Below, in pieces: positions 1 to 5,870 of a DNA stretch of 9,280 bases. This DNA is from an uncultured Ancrocorticia sp. (lineage in GTDB: Bacteria; Actinomycetota; Actinomycetes; Actinomycetales; Actinomycetaceae). The position numbers and the translations under genes are program-made. Under the pieces are notes generated by a model. That model was not told where the DNA came from and did no database searches. It saw only the letters and a list, made by a program, of their open reading frames with translations. The stretch is taken from positions 1 through 9,280 of the forward strand of contig CAJPTB010000054.1 of the NCBI GenBank assembly GCA_905373325.1. The letters run 5' to 3'. Position 1 is the first letter of the stretch. Each line of letters starts with the position of its first letter.

Positions 1-2402
1 GCCTCGTATATGTCGATGACCATCGAGACGTTTCCGGCCTTTTGGTGTGCGACGGCGAGATTGTTGCGAGCGGTGAGCGTGTCGGGGTGTTTGGGGCCGA
101 GTGTGCGAATGCGGTCAGCCAAGACGACCTCGTACATGTCGATGGCCTTGGAAATGTTCCCAGCCTGGCGGTATGCGTCGGCGAGTTCGCCTCGTGTGCT
201 GAGTGTGTCGGGGTGGTTGGGGCCCAGGACCCTCGTGCGGTCGGCCAAGAGAGCATCAAAAATGTCGACGGTTCTCTGAAAGTTACCTACCTGTCGGTAC
301 GCAAAGGCAAGGTAGCCGCGCGCGGCCAGTATGTCGGGTTCGTCAGGGCCGAGGGCATCTGCAAACATGTCGATTGCGTCCTCGAGGGTGAGGACGGTTT
401 GCGGGCGCCCAATATCGGTCAGGCACTGCATTGTTTTGTTTAGAATCGTGGCTATGCTGGAAAGATCGATGCGGGCCTCCTGAGAAGAATAGTGAGCTTG
501 TTCTTGTTGTTGTTCGGCTAAGGCTCGGAGTTGGTCGGCCATGTCGAGGGCATCGGCACGCTGGGCGTCGTCTGTGTCCGCCTTGTCCATATCGATGCCC
601 TTCAGCAGGTCAACGACAGCGTTCTTCAGATTGTCCAGATTGTCGAAGGCCTCGGGGTGTTTGTTGTAGTCTTCGCGCAGAACGCGCCCTTGGAGGCTGT
701 GGATGCGCACGTAGCGCCCGTTCTCGGACGGCGTGCAGACGGAGTGGGCGACAAGTTCTCGGAGTGAGTTTCGGGCGATCGGCTCGCTCTCGCCGATTCG
801 GTGAAGCCAGTGCCGGGGAACGCCCGAGGGGGCCAGAAGGGCCAGGGCGGCCAACTGCACGGACGCTGCCCTGACCCTGGGCAGACCCTCCTCCCCGCTG
901 TCGCGGTCTTTCTTTTCCAGCAGACTGAGCACCGATTGGTAGGCCATGCGCAGGGCTGCGTGTACAGGAGCGGGGTAGGCGTCGCCACTTGTACGGTCGA
1001 CGACCTCCTCGAGCCGATGCTTGCCCAGAATGTCCAAGTAGTCGTCTAATATCGTGTACCCGTTGAGCTTGATGGTCGCGGCGGCTTGGGCCAGGGCCAC
1101 GGGTAGGTCCCCGAGGGCCTCGGCGAGGCGATCTGCGCCGTCGGCCTCGTTTATGCCGGTGCGCTCCCTGATAAAATCCACTGACTGTAACCGCGTGAAC
1201 GTGTCTACGGCAAGAACGCGTCCGGCGCTGTTCGCGGGTGTCGTGGTCGTTGTGACGAGGATGCGCAGGCCTTGGCCGTGGGGGATTAAGCCAGTCAGGT
1301 CGTCGATGTCTTCGACGTTGTCGAACACGATCAGGCGATCGCCGTCGCCGGAGTTCAACTGGTTGACGCACCGACTAGCGAGGGTTTCGGGGGTGCCGTC
1401 GCTGCCTTCGTCTTTCATCCCCATAGCATGGGCCAGCTCAACCATACCCGTCACGGCCTGCTCGCGACTGGAGGCGTCTATCCATGCCACGAGGGGCCAT
1501 TCGGCCTTCTCACAGTCGCGGGCATAGGCGGCGGCAAGCTGGGACTTGCCTACACCTCGCATACCACTCAAAACAACCCACGTACTTACAGCAGAAGACG
1601 CTGTTCCGTCGCCGTTGATAGATTTGAGTATTTCTTTCTGCGCATCTGAATCTGCTAGCCCAGGTCTGGTCAGCACTCTGTAGATGTCGTTCTGTTTGTG
1701 CCGATTAATAAAGTTGGCTGCCTGGCTTGGGGGGGAGCCAAAACGAATCGGTCGCTCATGATTAACGTTTCTTGGCGGGAGGTGGTCATTGAAACGCGCT
1801 TCTTTATTTTTGTTTTCCAGTTTCTTTAGTAGCTCGCGATGGCGCTTGTCGGCTGCAGCGTTGCCCGCGAGAACTTCCTTCAATGTGTCGGTACCAGTTG
1901 TCTTGATTGTTTTTAGCGTCACGAGGAGTGTTTCGCTGTCGTTGAGAAGGTCCGTCAGGGCTTGGGGGACAAGGCCGGAGTCAGTTCCGGCCAAGTCGTG
2001 GGCCCCGTCGGCGACAATGACCAGCAATTCATCGAACAGGCCCCGCACGTCTTCGTCAAGTGCCTCGCGCCGCTGCGTGCCGCCGTGCTCGTTGACGTAG
2101 GCGAGGAAGGCGTCGCGGCCGCGTCTGGCCTGGACGAGGGCTTCCGTGTCTTTACGGGCCTCGTCGAGAGTCTCGAGGGCCGCTTTCACGGCCTGTTGGG
2201 CAGCTTTTCTTTCCTCCGGGGGGCTTGACCGCGTGAGTTCTTTCTTCGAGGCTTTCTTCAGTCTTGCCCCGATTTTCTTGGCTTGCACCGTCTGACTCTT
2301 CGACAATTTCCCGAGCCGCTCGGCCGTGGTGAAGGCTGTGTTGACGATTCCTAAACCGTCGAAAAACTCAGACAAGCCACCGACAATCACGCCAAAATCC
2401 AT
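1..2402 (-). CDS. STAND/NB-ARC-like NTPase with C-terminal kinesin-light-chain-type TPRs (3' end cut by window edge)
   Basis: Reading the minus strand from ATG at 2402 gives 800 codons without a stop, continuing past the left edge. An in-frame TAA four codons upstream makes this the outermost ATG; no good Shine-Dalgarno is visible. Residues 1-203 are Lys/Glu/Ala-rich and look helical, with a hydrophobic, Gly-rich start. A linker leads to a P-loop NTPase: Walker A GMRGVGKS at 280-287, Walker B LIVFD at 357-361, a strand ending in a Thr run (ILVTTTTT, 381-388) and a GLPL-like GDLPVAL at 431-437. Residues about 512-580 resemble the winged-helix segment of STAND proteins, ending in IHSLQGRVLRED. 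Helices from about 641 lead into 42-residue TPRs with LGPxxPDxL starts at 684, 726 and 768. Family knowledge: such proteins are ligand-triggered, ATP-driven oligomerising switches, often in signalling or phage defence. The TPRs are the presumed sensor and the N-terminus the presumed effector. The role is inferred; the architecture is clear. Confidence 0.9.
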   Translation of the reverse strand, partial: MDFGVIVGGLSEFFDGLGIVNTAFTTAERLGKLSKSQTVQAKKIGARLKKASKKELTRSSPPEERKAAQQAVKAALETLDEARKDTEALVQARRGRDAFLAYVNEHGGTQRREALDEDVRGLFDELLVIVADGAHDLAGTDSGLVPQALTDLLNDSETLLVTLKTIKTTGTDTLKEVLAGNAAADKRHRELLKKLENKNKEARFNDHLPPRNVNHERPIRFGSPPSQAANFINRHKQNDIYRVLTRPGLADSDAQKEILKSINGDGTASSAVSTWVVLSGMRGVGKSQLAAAYARDCEKAEWPLVAWIDASSREQAVTGMVELAHAMGMKDEGSDGTPETLASRCVNQLNSGDGDRLIVFDNVEDIDDLTGLIPHGQGLRILVTTTTTPANSAGRVLAVDTFTRLQSVDFIRERTGINEADGADRLAEALGDLPVALAQAAATIKLNGYTILDDYLDILGKHRLEEVVDRTSGDAYPAPVHAALRMAYQSVLSLLEKKDRDSGEEGLPRVRAASVQLAALALLAPSGVPRHWLHRIGESEPIARNSLRELVAHSVCTPSENGRYVRIHSLQGRVLREDYNKHPEAFDNLDNLKNAVVDLLKGIDMDKADTDDAQRADALDMADQLRALAEQQQEQAHYSSQEARIDLSSIATILNKTMQCLTDIGRPQTVLTLEDAIDMFADALGPDEPDILAARGYLAFAYRQVGNFQRTVDIFDALLADRTRVLGPNHPDTLSTRGELADAYRQAGNISKAIDMYEVVLADRIRTLGPKHPDTLTARNNLAVAHQKAGNVSMVIDIYE
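3..353 (-). repeat. 126-bp tandem repeat encoding TPR units
   Basis: Three in-phase units (228-353, 102-227, and a partial 3-101) each encode a 42-residue TPR beginning LGPxxPDxL, followed by an AYRQxGN-like turn and an (A/V)IDxYE-like second helix. The 42-residue period and the LGPxHPDTL motif are characteristic of kinesin-light-chain-type TPRs. The left edge cuts the third unit, so the copy number is unknown. The two units nearer the edge are more alike than the 228-353 unit, which has diverged (DEPDILAARG). Confidence 0.88.
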
Positions 2403-2759
2403 GGGCCGATCTTAACGGCCACCCAACGCCACCCGCCACACATCCCATCATCCGAACGCCATGCCACAGGAGCCAGATTCCTTGCGTTGCCAATTGGTAT
2501 CGTCTTTGCGTGGGATACCACCCAGACAAGATTTACTTCGTCGTCTGAACTTGCCGGAATATTCATTCCTATGCGATTGCTGGAAAGAGGGTTCGCCTGC
2601 CATGTCTGCCTGCCAGGCTTGATGGAGCATCCAAGGATCCCTTCAGTAGGCCGCTCAAAGATCCGTTGTGAGTTTTCCATTGCGGCCTTGCAAAACACAA
2701 TATTTGCTCTCTCCCGTCAAAGCAGAAACCCCAGTTGGGCTGTAAGTAAGGTTTCAATT
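2403..2759. other. 357-bp divergent intergenic region, no recognised gene
   Basis: This stretch separates two divergently transcribed genes and must hold both promoters, but no convincing -35/-10 pair was found on either strand. It has few stops, so open frames run through it: a plus-strand extension of the downstream gene back to a TTG at 2487, and a minus-strand 103-codon frame (2387-2698) that overlaps the STAND start by 16 bp. Neither shows the G/C third-position bias of the clear genes, and neither translation was recognised. A near-palindrome centred on CCAATTGG (2488-2499) overlaps a perfect 7-bp inverted repeat, TGGTATC (2495-2501) and GATACCA (2514-2520), with a 12-nt loop. It could be a protein-binding site or weak hairpin. 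A decayed gene remnant is also possible. Confidence 0.4.
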
Positions 2760-3479
2760 ATGGACGAGAAGCGGTGTTTTGGTGATTACGCGCTCGAGGG
2801 TGCGCCTCGAATTGCGCGAGTGTTCCTGCCCTTGGTGGATGAGGGATCTGACGATTGCCTTGCGTGGTCTGCCCTTGAAGGGTGGCCTCAGGCGGCGCTG
2901 AGCGGGTCCGTCTCGTCTATGGAATACCTTGATTGGGGAAGCGGGGCAGGTGACTTCTCTGTTCGTTGGCGTCCGTCGAATGGGCATGCTGATGATGAGA
3001 CAATCGCGCGCGTCGCCGACCTCCTTGCCACCGTGGCGGGAAGCGATCGGGGATGGACATTCACTCCCTTCCCCGAAATGATTGAAAGTTCCTTAGCGCG
3101 GTTGACCTATGACGCTGGTGTCCGGTTTGCGGACGAAGCAGGAACCTGGTCGGCAGATGAATCGGGAGTCCGGTTGACGGACAAAGCCGAAGTTCTGTCG
3201 GCAGACCAAGCGGACGAGGAGCTTCTGGAAGCGGCCGATTGCCTGTCTATTCCGAGGGCAAGCACGTTGATCGATCTTGCGTGTTTCGCGGACCTGTGGC
3301 GAGGCCGGGCGCTTCCCGGCGTCGTCCAGTTCGGCGAGGAAGTTCGCCTTGCAGCGCCGCCCTACGGCGATTCCGTCATCGTCTCCGGTCCGGAGTCCAT
3401 CGTCCCTGTAGGGCAGGAGTTGGGATTGGACTTAAGGGTCGTTTTGGCGAACCAAGCCGTCCCTCCGATGGAATGGTGA
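2760..3479 (+). CDS. Hypothetical acidic protein, 239 residues
   Basis: The frame from ATG at 2760 to TGA at 3477-3479 encodes 239 residues. This start was chosen because AAGG lies eight bases upstream and codon bias becomes more G/C-rich from here; the frame is open back to 2487, but that part does not look coding. I do not recognise the family. The protein is strongly acidic, with no signal peptide or membrane segment, so it is probably cytosolic. Trp-rich residues 36-100 (AWSALEGW, YLDWG, VRWRPS, GWTFTPFP) suggest a folded domain. Residues 119-150 are two imperfect 16-residue repeats with the pattern GVRxxDxAxxxSAD. The C-terminal 50 residues alternate in a beta-like way. It diverges from the STAND gene and converges on the kinase gene, with 45 bp between stops and no clear terminator. 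It could be a partner of the STAND protein, but only adjacency supports that. Confidence 0.7.
   Translation: MDEKRCFGDYALEGAPRIARVFLPLVDEGSDDCLAWSALEGWPQAALSGSVSSMEYLDWGSGAGDFSVRWRPSNGHADDETIARVADLLATVAGSDRGWTFTPFPEMIESSLARLTYDAGVRFADEAGTWSADESGVRLTDKAEVLSADQADEELLEAADCLSIPRASTLIDLACFADLWRGRALPGVVQFGEEVRLAAPPYGDSVIVSGPESIVPVGQELGLDLRVVLANQAVPPMEW
3114..3209 (+). repeat. 48-bp imperfect tandem duplication within the hypothetical gene
   Basis: Units 3114-3161 and 3162-3209 are in frame and encode AGVRFADEAGTWSADE and SGVRLTDKAEVLSADQ. The repeats share Gly-Val-Arg, one Asp, one Ala and a terminal Ser-Ala-Asp at the same spacing. Divergence at many third positions suggests an old duplication kept as protein sequence rather than recent slippage. 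Confidence 0.75.
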
Positions 3480-3524
3480 CGAAGGCTCGAAACAGTCGCA
3501 TTCTTAAAAACGCTGCGCCGCGAT

Positions 3525-4826
3525 TTATAGGAACGCCGCGCCGACCAGGCTCACGTCGTCGCCCAGTTCCGCGGGGACCACGATTCCTTCGCGGTTGGCG
3601 GGAACGAGGGCCTCGCGTGCCACGAGCTCGGATGCCCGTGCGATCCAGTCGGGGTGGGTGATGGCCACGCTTCCGCCCACCACGATGCGTTCGGGGTTGA
3701 AGACGTTGGCCATGTCGACGCACATGCCCGCAACCGCGGCGGCTGCGGCGTCGAGCGCCCGGATCGCGTGAGGATCGCCCGCGGCGGCGCACTCGTCCAC
3801 GTCCTTGCCGGTGAGCGGGCGGCCGCTTCGAAGGCGCTCGGCGAGGGGCGAGGACGTTTGCGAAGAGAACGATAATGCTTGCGACGAAGACGATGCTTGC
3901 GACGAGATCGGTGCGGCGACAGCTTCACCGGCTCGGGCGGCGACGCTGGCAGCAGCAGCGGAGCCTTCGACGGATTTCGTGACGCCGCGGGTTTGCGCGA
4001 AACCTTCAGCAGCACGGAACTCGGCGCCCTCAACGGCACGCAATTCGGCGCCCTGAGCGGCACGGAGCTCCGCCTCGGCTCGGCGGGCGATCGACGGGCC
4101 GGACGCGATGGCCTCGACGCAGCCGCGGCGGCCGCAGCCGCACCGAGGGCCGCCGCGCTCCACGCAGATGTGCCCGATCTCCCCGGCGACGCCGTCTGCC
4201 CCGCGAATCAGGCGGCCGTCGAGCATGACGGCGCCGCCCACGCCGGTGGAAACCGTGATGAAGACGAAGTTCGCCGTGCCGCGCGCGCTGCCGCAGCGGT
4301 GCTCGCCGAGCGCTGCTGCGTTCGTGTCGCGGTCCACGCGCACCTCGAGGCAGGCGGCCCGCGAAAGCGCCTCGCCCAGCTCTAGCCCGGCGAGGACAGG
4401 TCCGGTGTTCGGCGGCGTGAAGAGCTTGCCCGTGCGCGGGTCGACCGGCCCGGTCACGCTCACCCCGATCCTTTCGAGGGCATGGCATCCGGTTCTCATT
4501 CGCGCCTCGCCGAGGGCGTCGAGGCAGGTGTCGACGACGGCCCGCCCGCCTTCCGACGTCGGCAAGGGCCGCCGGCTCCTGACGAGGATCTCCCCGGCGG
4601 GCGTGACGACGGCGGCGCGAATCCACGTCCCGCCGATGTCGAGGGTTCCGATGCAATGGGAGGCGTCGGCGTCCGTTGCGCTGACGTGCGGCGACGAGGG
4701 TGCAACGGCGGGTTGTTCAGCTGATTGCCCTGCGGATTTCGGGGCGTCGGACTTCTGAGCTTCGGCGGGGCGCGGGCGCCCGACGGATTGTCCAAACGTG
4801 TTGACAGGTTCTCCTTGCGCGACCAT
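3525..4826 (-). CDS. ROK-family sugar kinase with long N-terminal extension and internal low-complexity insert
   Basis: The protein has 433 residues from ATG at 4826, or 438 from ATG at 4841. Family knowledge: ROK kinases phosphorylate hexoses or amino sugars with ATP in the cytosol. Visible motifs are the phosphate-binding DIGGT (63-67), the catalytic Asp in DRDTNAAALGE (Asp167), the ROK signature from STGVGG to GEIGH (about 193-219), and the His-Cys3 zinc site (His219, Cys229, Cys231, Cys236). VVGGS at 382-386 is the C-terminal nucleotide-lobe loop. Two oddities stand out. About 60 Ala/Ser/Pro-rich residues precede DIGGT, which normally lies near the N-terminus. Residues 251-335 hold an Ala/Ser/Glu-rich insert with 8-residue repeats, making the protein about 100 residues longer than usual. 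Neither start has an upstream Shine-Dalgarno; 4826 fits a leaderless mRNA from TATACT at 4832-4837. It diverges from the GntR gene, so the pair probably share one catabolic unit. Specificity (glucose, ManNAc, GlcNAc or other) is not resolvable. Confidence 0.9.
   Translation of the reverse strand: MVAQGEPVNTFGQSVGRPRPAEAQKSDAPKSAGQSAEQPAVAPSSPHVSATDADASHCIGTLDIGGTWIRAAVVTPAGEILVRSRRPLPTSEGGRAVVDTCLDALGEARMRTGCHALERIGVSVTGPVDPRTGKLFTPPNTGPVLAGLELGEALSRAACLEVRVDRDTNAAALGEHRCGSARGTANFVFITVSTGVGGAVMLDGRLIRGADGVAGEIGHICVERGGPRCGCGRRGCVEAIASGPSIARRAEAELRAAQGAELRAVEGAEFRAAEGFAQTRGVTKSVEGSAAAASVAARAGEAVAAPISSQASSSSQALSFSSQTSSPLAERLRSGRPLTGKDVDECAAAGDPHAIRALDAAAAAVAGMCVDMANVFNPERIVVGGSVAITHPDWIARASELVAREALVPANREGIVVPAELGDDVSLVGAAFL
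4012..4083 (-). repeat. Three 24-bp tandem repeats in the ROK kinase gene
   Basis: Units at 4012-4035, 4036-4059 and 4060-4083 each start GCACG on the plus strand. On the minus strand they encode the 8-residue series AELRAAQG, AELRAVEG and AEFRAAEG. They lie in the low-complexity insert just after the zinc-binding segment. Confidence 0.8.
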
Positions 4827-4829
4827 ACT
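4801..4829 (+). promoter_or_regulatory. Putative sigma-70-type promoter for the GntR gene
   Basis: A consensus TTGACA at 4801-4806 is followed after exactly 17 bp by CATACT at 4824-4829, which matches four of six -10 bases. Transcription would start near 4836, inside the palindromic region and about 40 bp before the regulator's start codon. A consensus TATAAT at 4842-4847 is an alternative -10 without a well-placed -35. The promoter overlaps the start of the kinase gene. Confidence 0.5.
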
Positions 4830-4848
4830 TAAGTATAACATTATAATG
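4825..4848. promoter_or_regulatory. Two adjacent perfect palindromes, probable GntR operator
   Basis: ATACTTAAGTAT (4825-4836) and CATTATAATG (4839-4848) are perfect 12- and 10-bp palindromes two bases apart, in an AT-rich island between two GC-rich genes. GntR-family dimers bind short palindromes and often repress their own promoters. Here the sites overlap the -10 elements of both directions, so a bound regulator would block both the kinase and regulator promoters. No second copy of either palindrome was seen upstream of the solute-binding protein gene. Confidence 0.55.
4832..4837 (-). promoter_or_regulatory. Putative -10 element for the ROK kinase gene
   Basis: TATACT on the minus strand matches five of six consensus bases. 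Seventeen bp upstream is only TTTTCC, a poor -35. Transcription would begin around 4825, essentially at the ATG chosen for the kinase, implying a leaderless transcript. It lies within the palindromic operator candidate. Confidence 0.3.
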
Positions 4849-4863
4849 AATCGTGGAAAACCT

Positions 4864-4869
4864 GAGAGG
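4864..4869 (+). promoter_or_regulatory. Ribosome binding site fixing the GntR start
   Basis: GAGAGG lies seven bases before ATG at 4877. The in-frame GTG at 4853 has no such site upstream, so the ATG is preferred. Confidence 0.65.
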
Positions 4870-4876
4870 TGACGCT

Positions 4877-5743
4877 ATGGCGCAGGAGACGATCGACTCC
4901 CGCGTGCCTGACGCCGAAGCCGATGGGCATCCGGCCGAAGCCGATGCCCACGTGGGTGAAGCCGATGCGCGCGTCGGCACGAACGCGCCCTCGAACACGC
5001 CCGGCGCCGCCCTCGTCAGGGGCCCCGTGCCCCTTTACCACCAGGTATACAGCGCTCTGCGCCGGGAAATCGACGGCGGGCGGTGGAAATCGGGGGATCG
5101 CCTCCCGACGGAGCGCGAACTCGGAGAGTTTTACGGGTGCAGCCTCGTCACGGTGCGGCGCGCTCTGGACGAGCTCGTCCGCGAAGGCCAGATCTATCGC
5201 GTCCGCGGGCGCGGGACCTTCGTCAGCGAAAGCCCGGTGGAGCGCCAGCTCGCCGAGCTGACGAGCTTCACGGCGGAGATGGCCGTCCGCGGCCTGGAGC
5301 CGCGCACGATCGTTTTGACCCAGGAAGTCACCGAATCGACGCCGTCGACGGCGGACCGGCTCGGCATCGCCTCGGGGCTTCCGGTCTACTCGATCGAGCG
5401 CCTGCGCATCGCCGGCGACGAGCCGTTGCTCCTCGAACACGTCTTCCTTCCCGAATACCTCTTTCCCGGGCTCCTTTCCCTGGATCTCGGGTCCTCATCC
5501 CTCTACACGCACCTTTCTCAGCGCTTCGGCGTCGACCTCGTCAGCGGGCATCAAACGATCCAGCCCGCCCTGCCGAGCGCCAGAGAAGCCGCGTTGCTCA
5601 AGCAGGAGCGCAGTGAGCCCGTGCTCCTCATCAGACTCATCTCACGCAACGCCGATGGGCGTCCGATCGAATACTGTCGCACAGTTGTGAAGGGCAGTCG
5701 GGCGAAGTACCACATCGACGTCGCCAGGCCGCGAAGCGTATGA
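4877..5743 (+). CDS. GntR-family transcriptional regulator, HutC subfamily (UTRA effector domain)
   Basis: This 288-residue protein has an N-terminal GntR winged helix-turn-helix at about 52-118: PLYHQVYSALRREI, then GDRLPTERELGEFYGCS, VTVRRALDELVREG and the wing RVRGRGTFV. A UTRA-type ligand-binding domain follows at about 125-282, with the familiar LTSFTAEMAVRG entry, a YSIERLRIAGDEPLLLEHVFLP core and a C-terminal IEYCRTVVKGSRAKYHID segment. Family knowledge: HutC-type regulators are dimeric repressors that release DNA on binding sugar phosphates or other small metabolites. Before the DNA-binding domain lie about 45 residues of Ala/Asp/Glu-rich sequence with three 7-residue repeats, which is unusual. 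It diverges from the ROK kinase across a palindromic promoter region and precedes the transporter genes by 127 bp. It is therefore the likely local repressor of the uptake locus, with the kinase product a plausible effector. The effector identity is inference. Confidence 0.92.
   Translation: MAQETIDSRVPDAEADGHPAEADAHVGEADARVGTNAPSNTPGAALVRGPVPLYHQVYSALRREIDGGRWKSGDRLPTERELGEFYGCSLVTVRRALDELVREGQIYRVRGRGTFVSESPVERQLAELTSFTAEMAVRGLEPRTIVLTQEVTESTPSTADRLGIASGLPVYSIERLRIAGDEPLLLEHVFLPEYLFPGLLSLDLGSSSLYTHLSQRFGVDLVSGHQTIQPALPSAREAALLKQERSEPVLLIRLISRNADGRPIEYCRTVVKGSRAKYHIDVARPRSV
4913..4975 (+). repeat. Three 21-bp tandem repeats in the GntR gene
   Basis: Units 4913-4933, 4934-4954 and 4955-4975 share GAAGCCGATG and encode AEADGHP, AEADAHV and GEADARV. 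They lie in the disordered N-terminal extension before the DNA-binding domain. The nucleotide similarity suggests recent slippage. Confidence 0.8.
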
Positions 5744-5764
5744 AAAGGAAACTCCGCACCGTGC

Positions 5765-5795
5765 CCGCATCGCCGTCCGCGAACCGTCGATGCGG
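5765..5795. other. 8-bp inverted repeat between the GntR and solute-binding protein genes
   Basis: CCGCATCG (5765-5772) and CGATGCGG (5788-5795) form a perfect stem around a 15-nt loop. There is no T-tract, so it is not a canonical intrinsic terminator. It could be a weak attenuator, a pause site or an operator half-site pair. Nothing else was recognised in the 5744-5870 spacer except the Shine-Dalgarno of the next gene. Confidence 0.35.
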
Positions 5796-5870
5796 CGTTC
5801 GAGCGAGCCTCCCGCGCCCAGCGCCTGACCATGCCCTTCCTCCCAATCACCTCAACCAGCTGGAGCGAAC

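Noticed and set aside
1..353. CRISPR-like array from the spaced repeats at the left edge
   Set aside because: The 126-bp periodicity is in frame, imperfect along its whole length and encodes consecutive 42-residue TPRs; there are no short identical repeats with unique spacers.
610..1371. 253-codon Arg-rich open frame on the minus strand
   Set aside because: It is out of frame within the STAND gene, is very Arg/Pro/Gly-rich, and has no domain signal, whereas the overlapping frame shows clear NTPase motifs.
2487..2759. 91-codon upstream extension of the hypothetical gene from a TTG start
   Set aside because: No ribosome binding site precedes it, codon third positions lack the bias of the downstream part, and ATG at 2760 has an AAGG at good spacing.
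3480..3524. Intrinsic terminator between the convergent hypothetical and kinase genes
   Set aside because: No stable stem followed by a T-run was found on either strand in this 45-bp gap.
4030..4656. 208-codon Arg-rich minus-strand frame
   Set aside because: It is an out-of-frame shadow of the ROK kinase, whose motifs are all in the other frame.
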